From positions 24,412,804 to 24,476,803 of the forward strand of contig JBBCBC010000001.1 of assembly GCA_037126765.1 (NCBI GenBank): a stretch of 64,000 nt of DNA. Direction: 5' to 3'. Made by a program: the position numbers and the translations under genes. The first letter of the stretch is position 1. Every line of letters begins with the position of its first letter. Of the stretch, positions 11,594 through 24,000 are shown piece by piece. The DNA is from Stenogyne calaminthoides. Its lineage: Eukaryota > Streptophyta > Magnoliopsida > Lamiales > Lamiaceae. Below the pieces are notes generated by a model. That model saw only the letters and a program-made list of their open reading frames with translations. It was not told where the DNA came from and ran no database searches.

Positions 11594-13480
11594 TTAGTCT
11601 TTTAACCAACTGGTTCTGGAGATCAAACCATCAATCATTTCTGGTGCACTTTCTCCGAGATCCAGAAGCCCTAGCTCGTTGCATAACTCTCTGAGTCTGA
11701 TCTCAGCTAGTGGCTTAGTTAAGATATCGACTTTACGCTTGTCAAGATGGATCTTTTTCCATCCCGATATTCTTCTTTTCAACGTGATCTCGATAAAATT
11801 GTGTCTCGACATCCATATGCTTGCATCTTGTATGTAGAACAGATTTCGAAAGTGATTGTAATAAAGACTATTATCGGGCCAGAATATAGGTATGTTCTTA
11901 GCTACGATGTTGTAATCCCTCGCCGCGACTTAGCGGAAGCGGTTGGGAGCAATGACTTTCCCGCGACCCATATATTACGCTTTGGTAGTAGATGTTGCAA
12001 TCGATGTCCGCTTCTTGAAAACCAAGAGATCGGTTTATTTCTTTAAACCGACATGAACCTCGAGGTTGACTTCTGTCGATTCGCAACCTCCGTGAATCGA
12101 ATCGTAATACCCACTAAGCTCTAGATTGTCATCGATGGGTAAAATAAACCAAGGTTTACGGTCCCTTCAGATACTTGAGAATCCGCTTAGTCGCTTATAG
12201 GTGGCTTTTGCATTGGATTTGCTTGAAACCGCACATACACCTCTTGCCAAAAAAAGTAATGTCCGGTCCGTTTGGCGGTCGGGTATAGTAGTGATCCAAT
12301 CGAGCTCTATATTCTTTCGATTCATTTTTCGACCATCTTCATCCGGATCCATCTTGAACCCGGTCATCATGGGAATTCTCGCTTCCTTACAATGTTGAAC
12401 TCCAAACTTTGCCAAGAGATTCCTTGTGTACTTTGCACTCGCAAATGAATATCCCTTCAGACTCTGCTTGACTTGTAAACCCGTAAAAGTAATTCATCCG
12501 ACCCATCATGGACATCTCGAACTTCCCTTGCATCAATTTGTGAACTTCTCACATAGCTTCTTGTTGGGAGATCCAAGATGATGTCGCCCACGAAATCGAA
12601 CCATCGTAATATCTTCTCCATCTTCTATTCTCGAATAAGGTTCATCCACTATTCCTTTAGTGAACCCTTTCGCCTATCAAGAATCGAGAGAGTGTATCAT
12701 ACCAAGCTCGAGGAGCTTGTTTCAGGCCATAAAGAGCTTTTCTTAAACGGTACACTTGGTTGCCTTTTTCAAAGCCTGGAGGTTGTTCGACATAAACTTC
12801 CTCTGCTAGTACCCCGTTTAAGAATGCACTCTTTACATCCATCTGATACACAATGAACCCTCTGTGGGAAAGATATGCCGTAAACAAATGACGAATGGCT
12901 TCTAGGCGAGCAACTGGTGCAAAGGTCTCATCATAATCAATTCCTTCTGATTGTGAATACCCCTTAGCAACAAGTCTTGTCTTATTTCTGGTTATGACAT
13001 TTTTCTCATCTCTCTTGTTCTTGAATACCTACTTCGTGCCAATCACGTCTTGATGAGTTGGTCTGTCCACCAGTTTCCAAACTTGATTTCTCTCAAACTG
13101 TTCCAGTTCCTCTTGCATGGCTAGGATCCATCTTGCGTCTTATAGAGCTTCCTCTTCTGTAGGTTGTTCCTTCAAGGAAAGATAACAACAGTACATGGCA
13201 CTTTCACCAATCTGATGTCTAGTTTTGATTCTATCAGATGGGTCTCCGATAATCAGATCAGTTGGATGACTGGTAATCCAGGTCCTTCTTTTCTGATGTG
13301 CATCTGTTTGGAGAACATCATCCATATCTGATAGTTCATTACTAGTGATTGGGAGTGGTGTGGAATTATGATCCACTTGATAAGAACATGTCTCGGCTAA
13401 TGTTGGACTCATCATGTGCTGATGTCTGTTCGTAGGAACTTTAGGAGTTCCCCCTGAATCAGATGGTTCGATTGATATGT
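11594..13480 (-). pseudogene. Reverse transcriptase and RNase H region of element A, broken
   Basis: Fragments on the minus strand: a linker with HPTDLIIGDPSD (13415-13140, stop at 13140-13142), the first RT block with QMDVKSAFLNG and LYGLKQAPRAW (12887-12657), a short RT tail (12415-12167) and the RNase H end with DILTKPLAEIRLREL and LGLLDLG (11812-11594). Between them the frame is lost several times. The catalytic YVDD of copia RT reads FVGD here (12580-12591), while element B keeps YVDD. Many of the changes are CAG to CGG or CTG to CCG relative to B, so part of the damage may be sequence error and not biology. Confidence 0.85.
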
Positions 13481-13481
13481 C

Positions 13482-15000
13482 TCACCGTAATGCAACTTCT
13501 TCAATCGACAGCCAGCGTACCTTAGGGTCTGATTGACCTGTTGAATTAGCAAGATCAAGTTCTGGGATGTACACTTTTACGTGTTCAGCTTCTTTCTCCT
13601 TGATGCTTAGCTGATCCATTTTCTGCGTGTTAGGTAGCGGTTGATCTGGTACGGCTTGTTCTGAGGCAGCTTTCTCTTGTTCAGAAGATGTCTCATCAAA
13701 GACCACATGAGGTGTTTCTTCCATAACTAGGGTTCGTTTGTTGTAAACCCTGAAAGCCTTGCTGGATGAGGAATATCCTAAGAATATACCCTCATCTGAC
13801 TTGGCCTCAAAAGTCTTCAACTGACTTTTCCCATTGTTGTGAATGAAACACTTGCACCCAAAAACATGGAAGTACGAAACACGAGGTTTTCTGCCCTTCC
13901 ATAGTTCATAAGGTGTTTTGAAGTGAGTCTTAATCAGAGAACATTTGTTCTGAGTATGGCATGCGGTGTTGATTGCTTCTGCCCAGAAACGGCTTGGTGT
14001 GGCATGTTCAGCTAACATAGTGCGAGCAGCTTCCTTGAGAGTTCTGTTTCTCCATTCTGCTACTCCATTTTATTGTGGCGTTCTTGCAGCTAACGTTTCA
14101 TGTTGTATACCAAACTCATTGCAAAAATCAATAATAAAGGAATTCATGAACTCTGTACCTTTATCTGATCTGATTTTTACTATGTTGACACCCTTCTCGT
14201 TTTGTAGCTTCTTGAGCAGCTCGGGTACCTTTGTCGTTGTCTCATTCTTCTTATGTAAGAATACAACCCAAGTAAGCTTGGAATAATCATCCACGATTAC
14301 CAGAGTATATTTGCGTCCATTGAAATTGACTGGTGTAACTGGTCCGAATAGATCCATATGGAGCAGTTGCAGTACTCTACTGGATGCTGGTCCTGATATT
14401 CCCTTGAATGAAGCTTTAACTTGTTTTCCTTTCTAACATGCGGCACATGTCTGATCCTTTGAGAATACCTCATTCGGAAGTCCTTCAACCAAAGACATCA
14501 TATCTATCTTGTTAAGAGTCTTGAAGTTCAGATGACTCATTCTTTTGTGCCAGTGCCAAATGCTACTTTTGGAACTCTTAACAATTAAGCATGTATTCCT
14601 CGAGCAACTGTTCTAATCTGCTGTGTAGATCGTCCCTTTCCTTGAACCAGTTAGCAAGATTTGTTGAGTAGCTCGATTCCTAATCGTACACTTGTCGCTC
14701 GAGAACTCAACACTGAATCCGTTGTCGCAGAATTGTGATACTGATAGTAGATTGTGTTTTAATCTTTCGACATACGAGACTCCAGTTACTTGTACATCAT
14801 CATTCTCTAAGGTTCTGAATCCTTTGGTAAAACCAAAGTTATCATCACCGAAGAGTACACGTGGGCCTTCTTGTTCTTTGTAAGAGCTAAGGAGATGTTT
14901 GCTTCCAGTCATGTGCCTTGAGCATCCACTATCGATGTACCAGATAGTTGCTTGTGCACCTCCTTTGTTGGCCAGTCCCACGCGAACCTGCAATCGAATC
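13482..15000 (-). pseudogene. Protease and integrase region of element A, broken
   Basis: 14993-14613 is the retropepsin-like protease with WYIDSGCSRHMTG (catalytic Asp in DSG, about 14907-14945). The GAG-pre-integrase zinc region (about 14610-14360) is frameshifted, but MSHLNFKTL-like and CXXC remnants are visible. 14357-13482 is the integrase core: LLHMDLFGP (first Asp), RSDKGTEF (second Asp) and NGVAE (Glu), with one in-frame TAA at 14070-14072 between the second Asp and the Glu, then the copia GKGRKP-like and FHVFGCKCF blocks. It acts in the virus-like particle and nucleus to cut the polyprotein and insert the cDNA. Confidence 0.88.
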
Positions 15001-15698
15001 AGGCTTTAGGTACCCCTTTGGAATTGGGTCCTGGGGGGTTAGTGGTGGATTTAGGGATCCACACAAACAGAGCACTTCTATGAAAATCAGATAGATTAGA
15101 AGGTCTGATTTGTCTCCCATACATATCAACATAATCATACGTCTCTTTATATGCTTTCTGATTAGTATGATTATTCGTGTGAGCCTTGGGTGACTTAGAA
15201 GACTTGGGATTTTTCTTTATATTTTGTCTTCTTTTAATCCAGTGTGGCTCAGGTGCAGTAGCCCTAGATCTCTGGTTATAAGGGTAGGTACGACTGCTAC
15301 CATCAAAAGATTCATATCTTCTTGGCATAGATGGTCTATGCAGTTTTCCTATAGCTTGCTTATTAGGCAGCTGACCTTAATTGGGTCTAAGATTAGATTT
15401 CCTTCTTACAGGTTGTCTCTTCTGATACCTAATCTGCTGATCAGGTTGAGGTTTCTTCAGAAGAACTGGGTTCTTCTGTTGATTCCTCGGCTGATGCTTA
15501 ATCAGTTGGTGTTCATTTATGTTCCCTTTCTGATTAGGCACTTGCCTTATTTGCTCAGCAGGTCTTTTTCCCTTATCAGATACATGTTTAGCTTTTTGTG
15601 TATCTTTGTCAAAGACTCGTTTGATTACACCCTTCTGAAGTGAATCAAACGGGGCTTTTGAGGATGTAGAAGGGTTCTCATACCCAATTCCCTTCTTG
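15001..15698 (-). pseudogene. Linker between gag and protease of element A
   Basis: One open stretch (15328-14999) is Ser/Arg/Lys-rich and ends at a TGA. The protease frame that follows is shifted by two bases. The rest (15698-15330) has no continuous minus-strand frame. The same region of B (39760-40500) is also broken. Confidence 0.65.
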
Positions 15699-17513
15699 TT
15701 AGATTTTCTTGCGCAAACTATCCTCAGTAGATTTTAGACTCTCATGTAGTCGGAATAGCTCATCAAATTTAGCTTGAAGGATTTTGAAATCATCAGCTTG
15801 TTGTTTGTTGATTGCTAGCTGATCTTTGATCTGCTTCTCCTGATCAGAAGATTTAACTTTCAGAATGTTAAGTTCCTCAGTTACCTTCTGAGCAGTTTCA
15901 GCGGATTTCAGTTCAGTAGCTTTACTGACAGCGTTCTCTTTAACAAGCTGATTATTTCTGATCCTTAGCTTGTCATTTTTAGCTTCCACTATTGTATAAG
16001 TGTCTACTGCATCAGAAAGATCATCAAGTAATTGCTCAGAGTAGAGCTGCAAGTCAATCTCTCCAGCAGGTGTGCTAATAATAGCAGGTGTGGAAATTGA
16101 AAAAGCAGAAGGTTTGGAGGTTACCTCAGATTGGTCTTCCTCCCTGACCATCAGGCAGATTTCATCGTCATCTGAAGAGAATATCAGATCTTCATGTTCG
16201 TGGAAGTTAACAGCACTGCTTATCAGACAGAAGTCTTCTACAGATGAGTAGCCAGAGTCCTCAGAAGGCAGATAGGAATCATCAATTCCAGATGTGTCAA
16301 CGACCATGGCTTTTCTATCTCTGAGGCATTGCTCTCTTCTGTTCCGTTTCTCTTCCCTTTCTCTGGGAGTCAGGTCAGGGCAGTCAGTGTTGTAGTGACC
16401 TGGTTTCTCGCAGTTGAAGCATGATCCACGATCTACTGAACTTCCTCTGCCAGGTGAGTCACTCCATCTGTAGGATCTGTCAGGTGACCTTCCTTTCTGA
16501 TAGTAATCTTTTCTGTCAGATCTGTTATCTCTCTTCTCATCTGACCGATCATCTCTTTTATCGTCTCTGTGATCCCTTCGATCATCAGATCTGTTTCTTT
16601 CTAGTGATCTGTCAGGTTGCCTCCTATTTCTTCTGTTGTCTTGATAGTCTTTGTAGAATCTGGGATACTTACCAAGCTGAGTATTCGATCTTTCAAGTTT
16701 CCTGGTAAGCAGAGCGATCTGTTCTGCTTGACTCATTATGTTTCCAACAGGTTCAGTGGCCTTGGATCTGCTGCTGGTTGCTTTGAATGTAACTGATTTG
16801 GATGTTGAGGCTTCAGCAGGTGTTTCGTCTTCATCTGCTTGTCCTCTTTCGATTAAATCGAACTCGTGAGCTTTAAGGCTTAGGAACAAGCTACTCGGCT
16901 TCATCTTAGAAATGTCTTGGCAATCCTTGATTACCGTGACCTTCATGTCCCATTTCTTGGTGAGAGATCTTAGGATCTTGTAGTTGATATCTTTGTCTGA
17001 CATCTCTCTTCCAAGTTATCGTAGCTTATTTACTGACATGGTGATCCTCCCATCGAGCTCGTTGATGGTCTCATTGGGCAGCATCTTGAGCTTTTCGAAC
17101 TTCACCAGTTTAGCTTGTAATCGGCTATATTTGATCTGATCATTACCTTCGCACATCTCAGCAATAGTATCCCACATTTGTTTCACGGTTTTGAGATACT
17201 TTATTTTCTCCTTGGTGACTTTATCCATCATCTTCATGATTATATGCCTGGCGATTGTATCTAGAGTATACAGCTTTCTTTCTTCTGCATTCATCAGGGC
17301 TGGGCTTTTTCGTACAAGACTTCCCGGTGTAAAATCTGGATCTCCTCCAACTGCTGGGTTGTCGTGATATATGATGATGGTTCCACATTCAATGACTTCC
17401 ATCATTTTGCCGCTTATCGATCCCAAATGGTTGCACATATATATAGTCCAATCTGCATACTCATCAATTGAAAACTTAGGCATATCATGATACATACCAG
17501 AGGTGTTATCCAT
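15699..17513 (-). pseudogene. gag of element A, interrupted by a single stop codon
   Basis: ATG at 17513. The frame runs to a TAA at 17014-17016 and then continues in the same frame from 17013 to 15699. Element B has GAA at that codon, so one base change causes the break. The first part holds the retrotransposon gag (UBN2-like) fold with TIARHIIMKMMDKVTKEKI. The second part has a very Arg/Asp-rich stretch (about 16480-16640), one CCHC zinc knuckle CFNCEKPGHYNTDC (about 16382-16426), an acidic region and a coiled-coil C-terminus. Gag packages the RNA and forms the particle. The start lies about 120 bases inside the primer site, which fits. Confidence 0.88.
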
Positions 17514-17634
17514 GTTGAGTGATTTTGAAAACGAATGAGTTTTGAAAACGATTTTTCAAGATCTGTTCAAATGACCACAAATATTCTTCCTCAAAAATCG
17601 ATGATACTCAAAGCCAGTGGTCTGTAGAACCACT

Positions 17635-17646
17635 GCTCTGATACCA
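17635..17646 (-). promoter_or_regulatory. Primer binding site of element A (initiator Met tRNA)
   Basis: The minus strand reads TGGTATCAGAGC two bases inside the LTR. This is the standard plant site complementary to the 3' end of initiator Met-tRNA, which primes minus-strand DNA. Confidence 0.92.
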
Positions 17647-17648
17647 CT

Positions 17649-19441
17649 TGTAGGTCCCGAACGGGTTTTGTGAGGGTAGAAATCTAGAGGGAGGGGTGAA
17701 TAGACTTCTAAAAACTTTTCGTGCGGATTAGGTGTGATTTGCAGATTACCTGATCAGAGTGCTAGTGAGTCAGTAGGAACTGATGTTCAATCTTACTGAG
17801 TGCCTGAGGGCAGATCAGTTTGATATCTGTCAGTTTAACTGAGAGTGCGGAAGCTTGTTTTAACCCGTGTGAAAAACCAGTTTTATCAATTCAGATTCTT
17901 AAGTCAGTTTTCAACCAGCTGACTAAGGTGTCAACTGATCAGATCAGTTGCTTGGTGCAGACTGAGCTTAACTTAGAATATGTATGCGCTTTTAAACTTA
18001 GTAGTGTGAATAGTGTAAAGTAATAAGAAAGCAAGTAAATGCACACAAGACTTTTTATAGTGGTTCAGACGAAACCCGTCTTACGTCCACTCTTCCCTTA
18101 ACACAAGGGAACCTTAACCGAACTTAAACGAGCTTAACCAAACTTAACCTATGGGACTTATATCCCTCACGGCATGGCCGATAGATGTTTATTGAGTTCA
18201 CACTCAACCGAACTAGAAATCAGAAAACTAGAATCCCTAGTCTGAAATCTTCCGGGAACAAACTTAACCTAACTTGCGTTTGGGTAAAGAATATTTGAGG
18301 GTTCCAACTGGAAATCTATCCTGGTGTTTTAGGTAGCCAAAATGCTAGTGGATAGGATTTCTTGCTAAGAACAATGGGATGAACACTCTAAGAATAATCT
18401 TCAAATATGGTGTTTTTCGAGCGGAAATTCTGAAGGCTTTTTGCTTCTTGAGAATCTGTGTTAATGATGTTGTTCCGCTTTGCTCAATTGTTCATGTGAT
18501 AGTTGTTGGTCTCTTTTTCTTCCTTTCGAGCAATCCCATTTTATAGACCTCAAAATCAAAGAGCCGTTGGAGAGCAATTTGAATTTCGAGCTATATTAGG
18601 TAGGTTGTAGGATATGATTGTGACGTGCTCCGATTATCAGTGTGGCCGTAGGCATGATTAGCAATGTTTTTGTCCGCAGCGTCGTATCCCGCGTTGTCAG
18701 CTCTTTTTGTGCACGTATCGCTTTCTCCTTGGCTTCGCGAGGAGGCATTTCAGTAATTTGTCCGTTAGACGATTGATATTCCTTTTGTAGAAGATTCGTC
18801 TTGTCTGGTGTATAATTTTGATTGACACCAGGTGTGAGCTGACTTGATCAGGTAACTGATCAGTCTACCTTGTTGAGTCTTCTGTTGCAGATTGTCTTAG
18901 CTCAATATGCAGACTCGGCTGAATGTAGGTCTTCAGGTCTTTTGATCTTCAGGTGTCTCTGAGCCTCAGTGTATTCAGTCATACTGAGTCTTCAGGTTTG
19001 TTACTGAGTCTTCAGGTTCATCTGAGTCTTCAGTGTCTATCTGAGTCTTCAGTGTCCATCTGAGTCTTCAGGTTCATCTGAGTCTTCAAGTTCATCTGAG
19101 TTTTCAGTGTCTATCTGAGTCTTCAGGTTCATCTGAGTCTTCAGGTTCATCTGAGTCTTCAGGTTCATCTGTCTTCACCTGATTTTCTGACTTCTTGTCT
19201 TCTGATTTGTTCTTAGTCTTCTGATCATCTGACCTTACCTGGGTCATCTGATACTTCGACCTGACCTATGCATATTAAGTTCCCCCTCAATATGTGACCT
19301 ATCTTTTACATCAGCTATCTATACATTTCAGCTGGTCATCTTAATCTGATTCTAAGTCATCAGTCAGCTAACAGGTCTGACTGGTCCTATTACAACCTGT
19401 TTTGGAACTTTCATCAAAACTAAAATACAGATTTCCCAACA
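17649..19441 (-). repeat. 5' LTR of element A (1793 bases)
   Basis: Partner of 4013-5778, differing at few positions and in the length of its internal 18-base array (18985-19175). The minus-strand TATA box is at 18539-18545. The high LTR similarity says A is a comparatively young insertion, younger than C. Confidence 0.93.
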
Positions 19442-19446
19442 GTATA

Positions 19447-19580
19447 GTCTGGATTACAGACTATACAAAATTTTGAAATCCTTTGCACTGCGTTTTTATG
19501 CTTCTGCTGCCATATGTTGTTTCACATGTTGCATAACATTTTTAACAACACTCTGAAAAATACACGCACACACACTGTCA
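19447..19580 (+). repeat. 5' LTR of element C, second part
   Basis: This continues the LTR after element A and matches 45043-45178 down to the terminal ACTGTCA. The two parts make an LTR of about 782 bases, against 785 for the 3' LTR. Confidence 0.93.
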
Positions 19581-19582
19581 GT

Positions 19583-19595
19583 TGGCGCCAGAGCC
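19583..19595 (+). promoter_or_regulatory. Primer binding site of element C (unusual sequence)
   Basis: Two bases after the LTR lies TGGCGCCAGAGCC. It differs from the common plant initiator-Met-tRNA site (TGGTATCAGAGCC) only at three adjacent positions, TAT replaced by CGC. A related LTR at 56122-56920 carries TGACGCCAGAGCC at the same place, so the variant is a family trait and not a mutation of this copy. Which tRNA 3' end it matches was not determined. Confidence 0.7.
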
Positions 19596-19646
19596 ATAAA
19601 CTTGATACACTAAGTTACAGGTCCTGTGTTTAAAGTTTGTTTTGCA

Positions 19647-21016
19647 ATGGATTATCCACTGACTCCATCTTTAAAACCTCCAATTTTGGATGGATCAAAT
19701 TACCCATATTGGAAACCTAAAATGCGCATGTACATTAAGTCTATTGATGAGAGAGCAGGGCGTAGTGTGTTATCTGGTTGGAATCCACCAAGAACAATTG
19801 ATGATAGAGATGGAGACTCGCAAGTTAAAAGGAGATTGATTGGTCAAATGATGAATGCACATCGGCCAAATCCAATTCTAAAGCTCTTAATGCTATATTT
19901 ACTGCTACTGATGTTTCAATGTTTAAACTGATATCTAACTGTGTTTCTTCTAAGGATGCATGGGAAATATTGCAGGAACATTGTGAATGATCAGAAAGTG
20001 TTCGAAGGACTAGACTCAGAATGTTGGGAACCAAGTTTGAAAACTTGAAGATGAAGGATGATGAAAGCATTTCATCGTACAATGAAAGGATAAGTGAGAT
20101 TGCTAATGAGTCACACTCACTTGGTGATCCAATTTCCAACACTCGGTTAGTCAATAAAATACTTAGAACTGTTCCTAAACTATTTGTTGCTAAAATATGT
20201 GCAATAGAAGAGGCTAAAAATACTGATTTATTGAGTCAAAATGAGTTGATCAGTATTTTGAAAGCTTATGAGATAAACTCAAAAATGTTAGATGATGATA
20301 AACATGAGAAAGATAAAGACAAGAAAGTACTTATTTTTAGAGGTGAAACTTCTGATAATGTTGGAAAACATTCATATGTAACTGAAGTTGATTCTGATGA
20401 AGATGTTTCTGATTTATGTGATGAAGACATTTCTGAACAATTTGCTTTTATCACTAAGCAATTCAAATCTTATCTAAAAGGAAAGTTCAGAAGACCAAAT
20501 GGTCAATTTCAATCAAAGGATAAGTTTAATCAAAACTCTTCTCCCTCTAATAAAAAGCTTGTTCCAAGTCAGTCTTCCAGTTTAAATCAACCTAGACAAT
20601 TTACAAAGGATAACAAGTTCAAATATGATCCTGAGTACAGAAAAAAGGTTAAATGTGATGCATGTTCTGGATATGGTCATTATGCTAATGAATGTGCTAA
20701 TACTATGCTTAGGAAGAAGATGAACTTTAGTGCAACCTTGAGTGATGATTCTGATGATGAAACTTATGCTGATAAATGTGAACTAAGTGTTATGTCTGCT
20801 AGAATAGTTTATGATGATACATTTGATGATGATCTCGATGATTATTGGTCTGAAGCAGATTCAGATGTTATCACAACATCTGAAACAACATTCAGTAAAA
20901 ATGATTCTGAGATTAACTGTTTTGCTGGAACTATTCTGAATGCTGAAACATCAAGTTCTACTGATTGTAACTCTGGATATCTGAAGTTTATATCTGATTT
21001 AGAAACTCAAAAATAG
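19647..21016 (+). pseudogene. gag of element C, damaged near its start
   Basis: The likely ATG is at 19647 (PPILDGSNYPYWKPKM, the typical gag N-terminal motif of SIRE-like copia). A frameshift near 19860 and a TGA at 19988-19990 break the first 120 codons. From 20000 the frame is open to a TAG at 21014-21016. A CCHC zinc knuckle (CDACSGYGHYANEC) sits at about 20651-20697, followed by an acidic Asp/Ser/Glu-rich region. The pol ORF follows in the same frame with only the TAG between, so gag and pol were a single frame or use stop-codon readthrough. Confidence 0.87.
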
Positions 21017-24000
21017 GTGTTGAGTTCTTTATCCTTAGAAAATTCAGATTTGAAAGAAAATCTTGTTAAGCTTGAAGTTCTTCTAACTAGAAAAGATGTG
21101 GAAATTTCTGCTTTGAAAGATGAACTTAAAAGCACTACTCTAAGCTTTAAAAAGTTTTCTGCTAGCACTACTGATTTGAATGATGCATTGATGATTGGTA
21201 GACATGGTAATGCTGGACTTGGCTTTGAAAAATCTTTTGAGAATACTCCTATATCTTGTGAACCTATTTCTTTTGTAAAAGCTGGAACTTCTGTACCAAA
21301 ATCTTTGAATGGTAAACAAAAGAAATCTGATGGTTTGTTTAAAGAGTATGTCTGTTTTTATTGTGCTGGAGTAGGTCACATTCGTCCATATTGTTCTAAG
21401 TTAAGAAGAGATATAAAAGCTGGAATATTTTTACCTGATAAAATGGAACATCCCATAAAACAGGTTAACAACACTAAAAAGTTGATTAATGAGAACATGT
21501 CTTGTAATGTTGTGTATACATCTTTGAAAGCATGTGTTCCTGGATCTTGGTATTTTGATAGTGGTTGTTCTAGACACATGACTGGTCAAGTTAATCATCT
21601 GATTAATTATACATCATACAATGGTGGTCATGTTACCTATGGTGGTGGTTCAAAAGGTAAAGTTGTTGGTAAAGGAACATTGAATGTTTCTGGTTTTCCA
21701 AAGTTGACAAATGTGTTACATGTAAAAGGTTTACTTGCTAATCTGATTAGTATTAGTCAGTTATGTGATGATGATTTACATGTCAAATTTGACAAGAATT
21801 CATGCTATGTGTTTGATAAGAATGATGAATGCTTAATGACTGGCAATAGATCTGCTGATAATTGTTATTTGATTAGTTCAAATCATGCTTGTAAAAGTGC
21901 TAAAGCAGATGATATTATTTTGTGGCATCAAAAACTTGGTCATGCTAATTACAGAAGTATTCAGAGATTGCATAGACTAGGTGTTGCTGTTGGTTTACCT
22001 GATCTTAACTTTGAAAAAGGAAAAGTCTGTGGACCATGCCAGAAAGGTAAGCAAGTAAGGACAACACATCAAATTTTGTCAATATGTACAACAAACAGGT
22101 GTTGTGAATTGATTCATATGGATCTGATGGGTCCTATGGAAACTGAAAGTTTAGGTGGAAAGAGGTATTCTTATGTTCTTGTAGATGATTTTTCTAGATA
22201 TACTTGGGTTATATTTCTGAAAGAAAAATCTGATACTTTTTCTGAGTTTAAAATTCTTTACAAAAGGTTTAAAACTGTTTTATGTTTAAAGATCAGTAGG
22301 ATAAGGTCTGATTATGGAAGAGAATTTGAAAACAGTTTGTTTACTAATTTCTGTGAAAAGAAAGGTATTTTACAAGAGTTTTCCTCACCTAAAACTCCAC
22401 AACAAAATGGAATTGCTGAAAGAAAGAATAGAACTTTGCAAGAAATGGCAAGAGTTATGCTAACCTCAAAAAATCTTTCTAAGAAATTTTGGGCTGAAGC
22501 TTTAAATACTATCTGTCACATTGTGAATAGAGTTTATATTCGTTCTGGTAGTAATTGTACTCCCTATGAGATTCTAAATAACAAGAAACCAAATTTGAAA
22601 TACTTTCATGTGTTTGGTTGTGTTTGTTACATTTTGAATGATAGAGATCAGTTGCACAAGTTTGATTCAAAAAGTGATAAAGGATTTTTCTTAGGATACT
22701 CTGAGAATAGCAAGGTATATAGAATCTATAATTTGAGAACTGATACTATACAAGAATCTATTAATGTGGTATTTGATGAACTTGCAAGTCTTGCAGGAAA
22801 AAATGTTGAAGACAATATATCAGATTTGATAGAAGTATCCAAAGATACTGATGACACTGGAGATAGTAAGGATGTTGATCAGAATATTCCTTCAACATCT
22901 GATTCAACATTATCCAAAAGTTCAAATACTGAAAATATGTCACAAGATTCACAGTATTCAAAACAGTTGGTTCCCTCAACAAAGATTATGAAAAGTCATC
23001 CATCAGATCAGATCATTGGAGAAGCTACCACAAGTGTACAAACTAGAAGAAGAATGGGTATTTATATCAATAACCTTGTAAGAGCAGTTTGCATGTCATC
23101 CATATGCAATCAGGTAACTTTTGAGTCTTATCATTCTGCAATTGAGCCTAAGAATGTTAAAGAAGCTCTTAATGATGAAAATTGGATAAATGTTATGCAT
23201 GAAGAGCTTAATCAGTTTGAAAGAAATGATGTTTGGACACTTGTACCTAGACCTAATTCTGATATTAATGTCATAGGAACAAAGTGGATTTTCAAAAATA
23301 AAACTGATGAATCTGGTAATATTGTGAGAAACAAGGTTAGATTGGTTGCTCAAGGTTATACTCAGATTGAAGGAATAGATTTTGATGAAACATTTGCTCC
23401 TGTTGCTAGAATAGAATCTATTAGATTACTTCTTGCTATTGCATGTTTCATTAACATTAACTTGCATCAAATGGATGTTAAAGCTGCTTTCTTAAATGGT
23501 ATTCTGGATGAAGAAGCTTATGTTGAAAAACCTAAAGGTTTTGAAAATCTAGAATTTCCTGATCATGTTTACAAGTTAAAGAAAGCTTTATATGGTCTAA
23601 AACAAGCACCTAGAGCTTGGTATGGTAGACTTACTGATTTCTTACTTGAGTTTGGATATTTGAGAGGTGAAGCTGATAGAACCTTGTTCATTAAAAATTC
23701 TAAGAATGATATCATGGTTGCTCAAATATATGTTGATGATATTGTATTTGGTTCAACTAGTAATGATATGCTTGAAAGTTTTGTTAAAGAAATGACCTGT
23801 ACTTTTGAAATGTCCATGGTTGGAGAACTAAATTTCTTTTTAGGTCTTCAAATCAAACAAATGAAAGATGGTATTTTCTTTTGTCAAAACAAATATGCTA
23901 AGAATCTGGTGAAAATGTTTGATTTGGAAAGTGCTAAAACTATGAAAACTCCTATGGGTTCAACTCAAAAGTTGAGTAAAGACTTGATTAGAAAAAATGT

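Larger units (their letters stand above)
4013..19441 (-). mobile_element. Ty1/copia retrotransposon A (SIRE-like, 15.4 kb) inserted in the 5' LTR of C
   Basis: Exact ends: plus-strand TGTAGGTCCC at 4013 and TTTCCCAACA ending at 19441, flanked by GTATA at 4008-4012 and 19442-19446. Reading on the minus strand the order is LTR, Met-tRNA primer site, gag, protease, integrase, RT, RNase H, a 2 kb spacer carrying an antisense ORF, a long third ORF, polypurine tract, LTR. Element B is the same family in the same orientation. Stops, frameshifts and an altered RT motif make it non-autonomous. Confidence 0.95.

Noticed and set aside
15224..15643. Plus-strand ORF of 139 codons in element A
   Set aside because: Reverse of the gag-protease linker. 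Composition is Leu/Arg/Ser-rich and no promoter-like context is kept in B.
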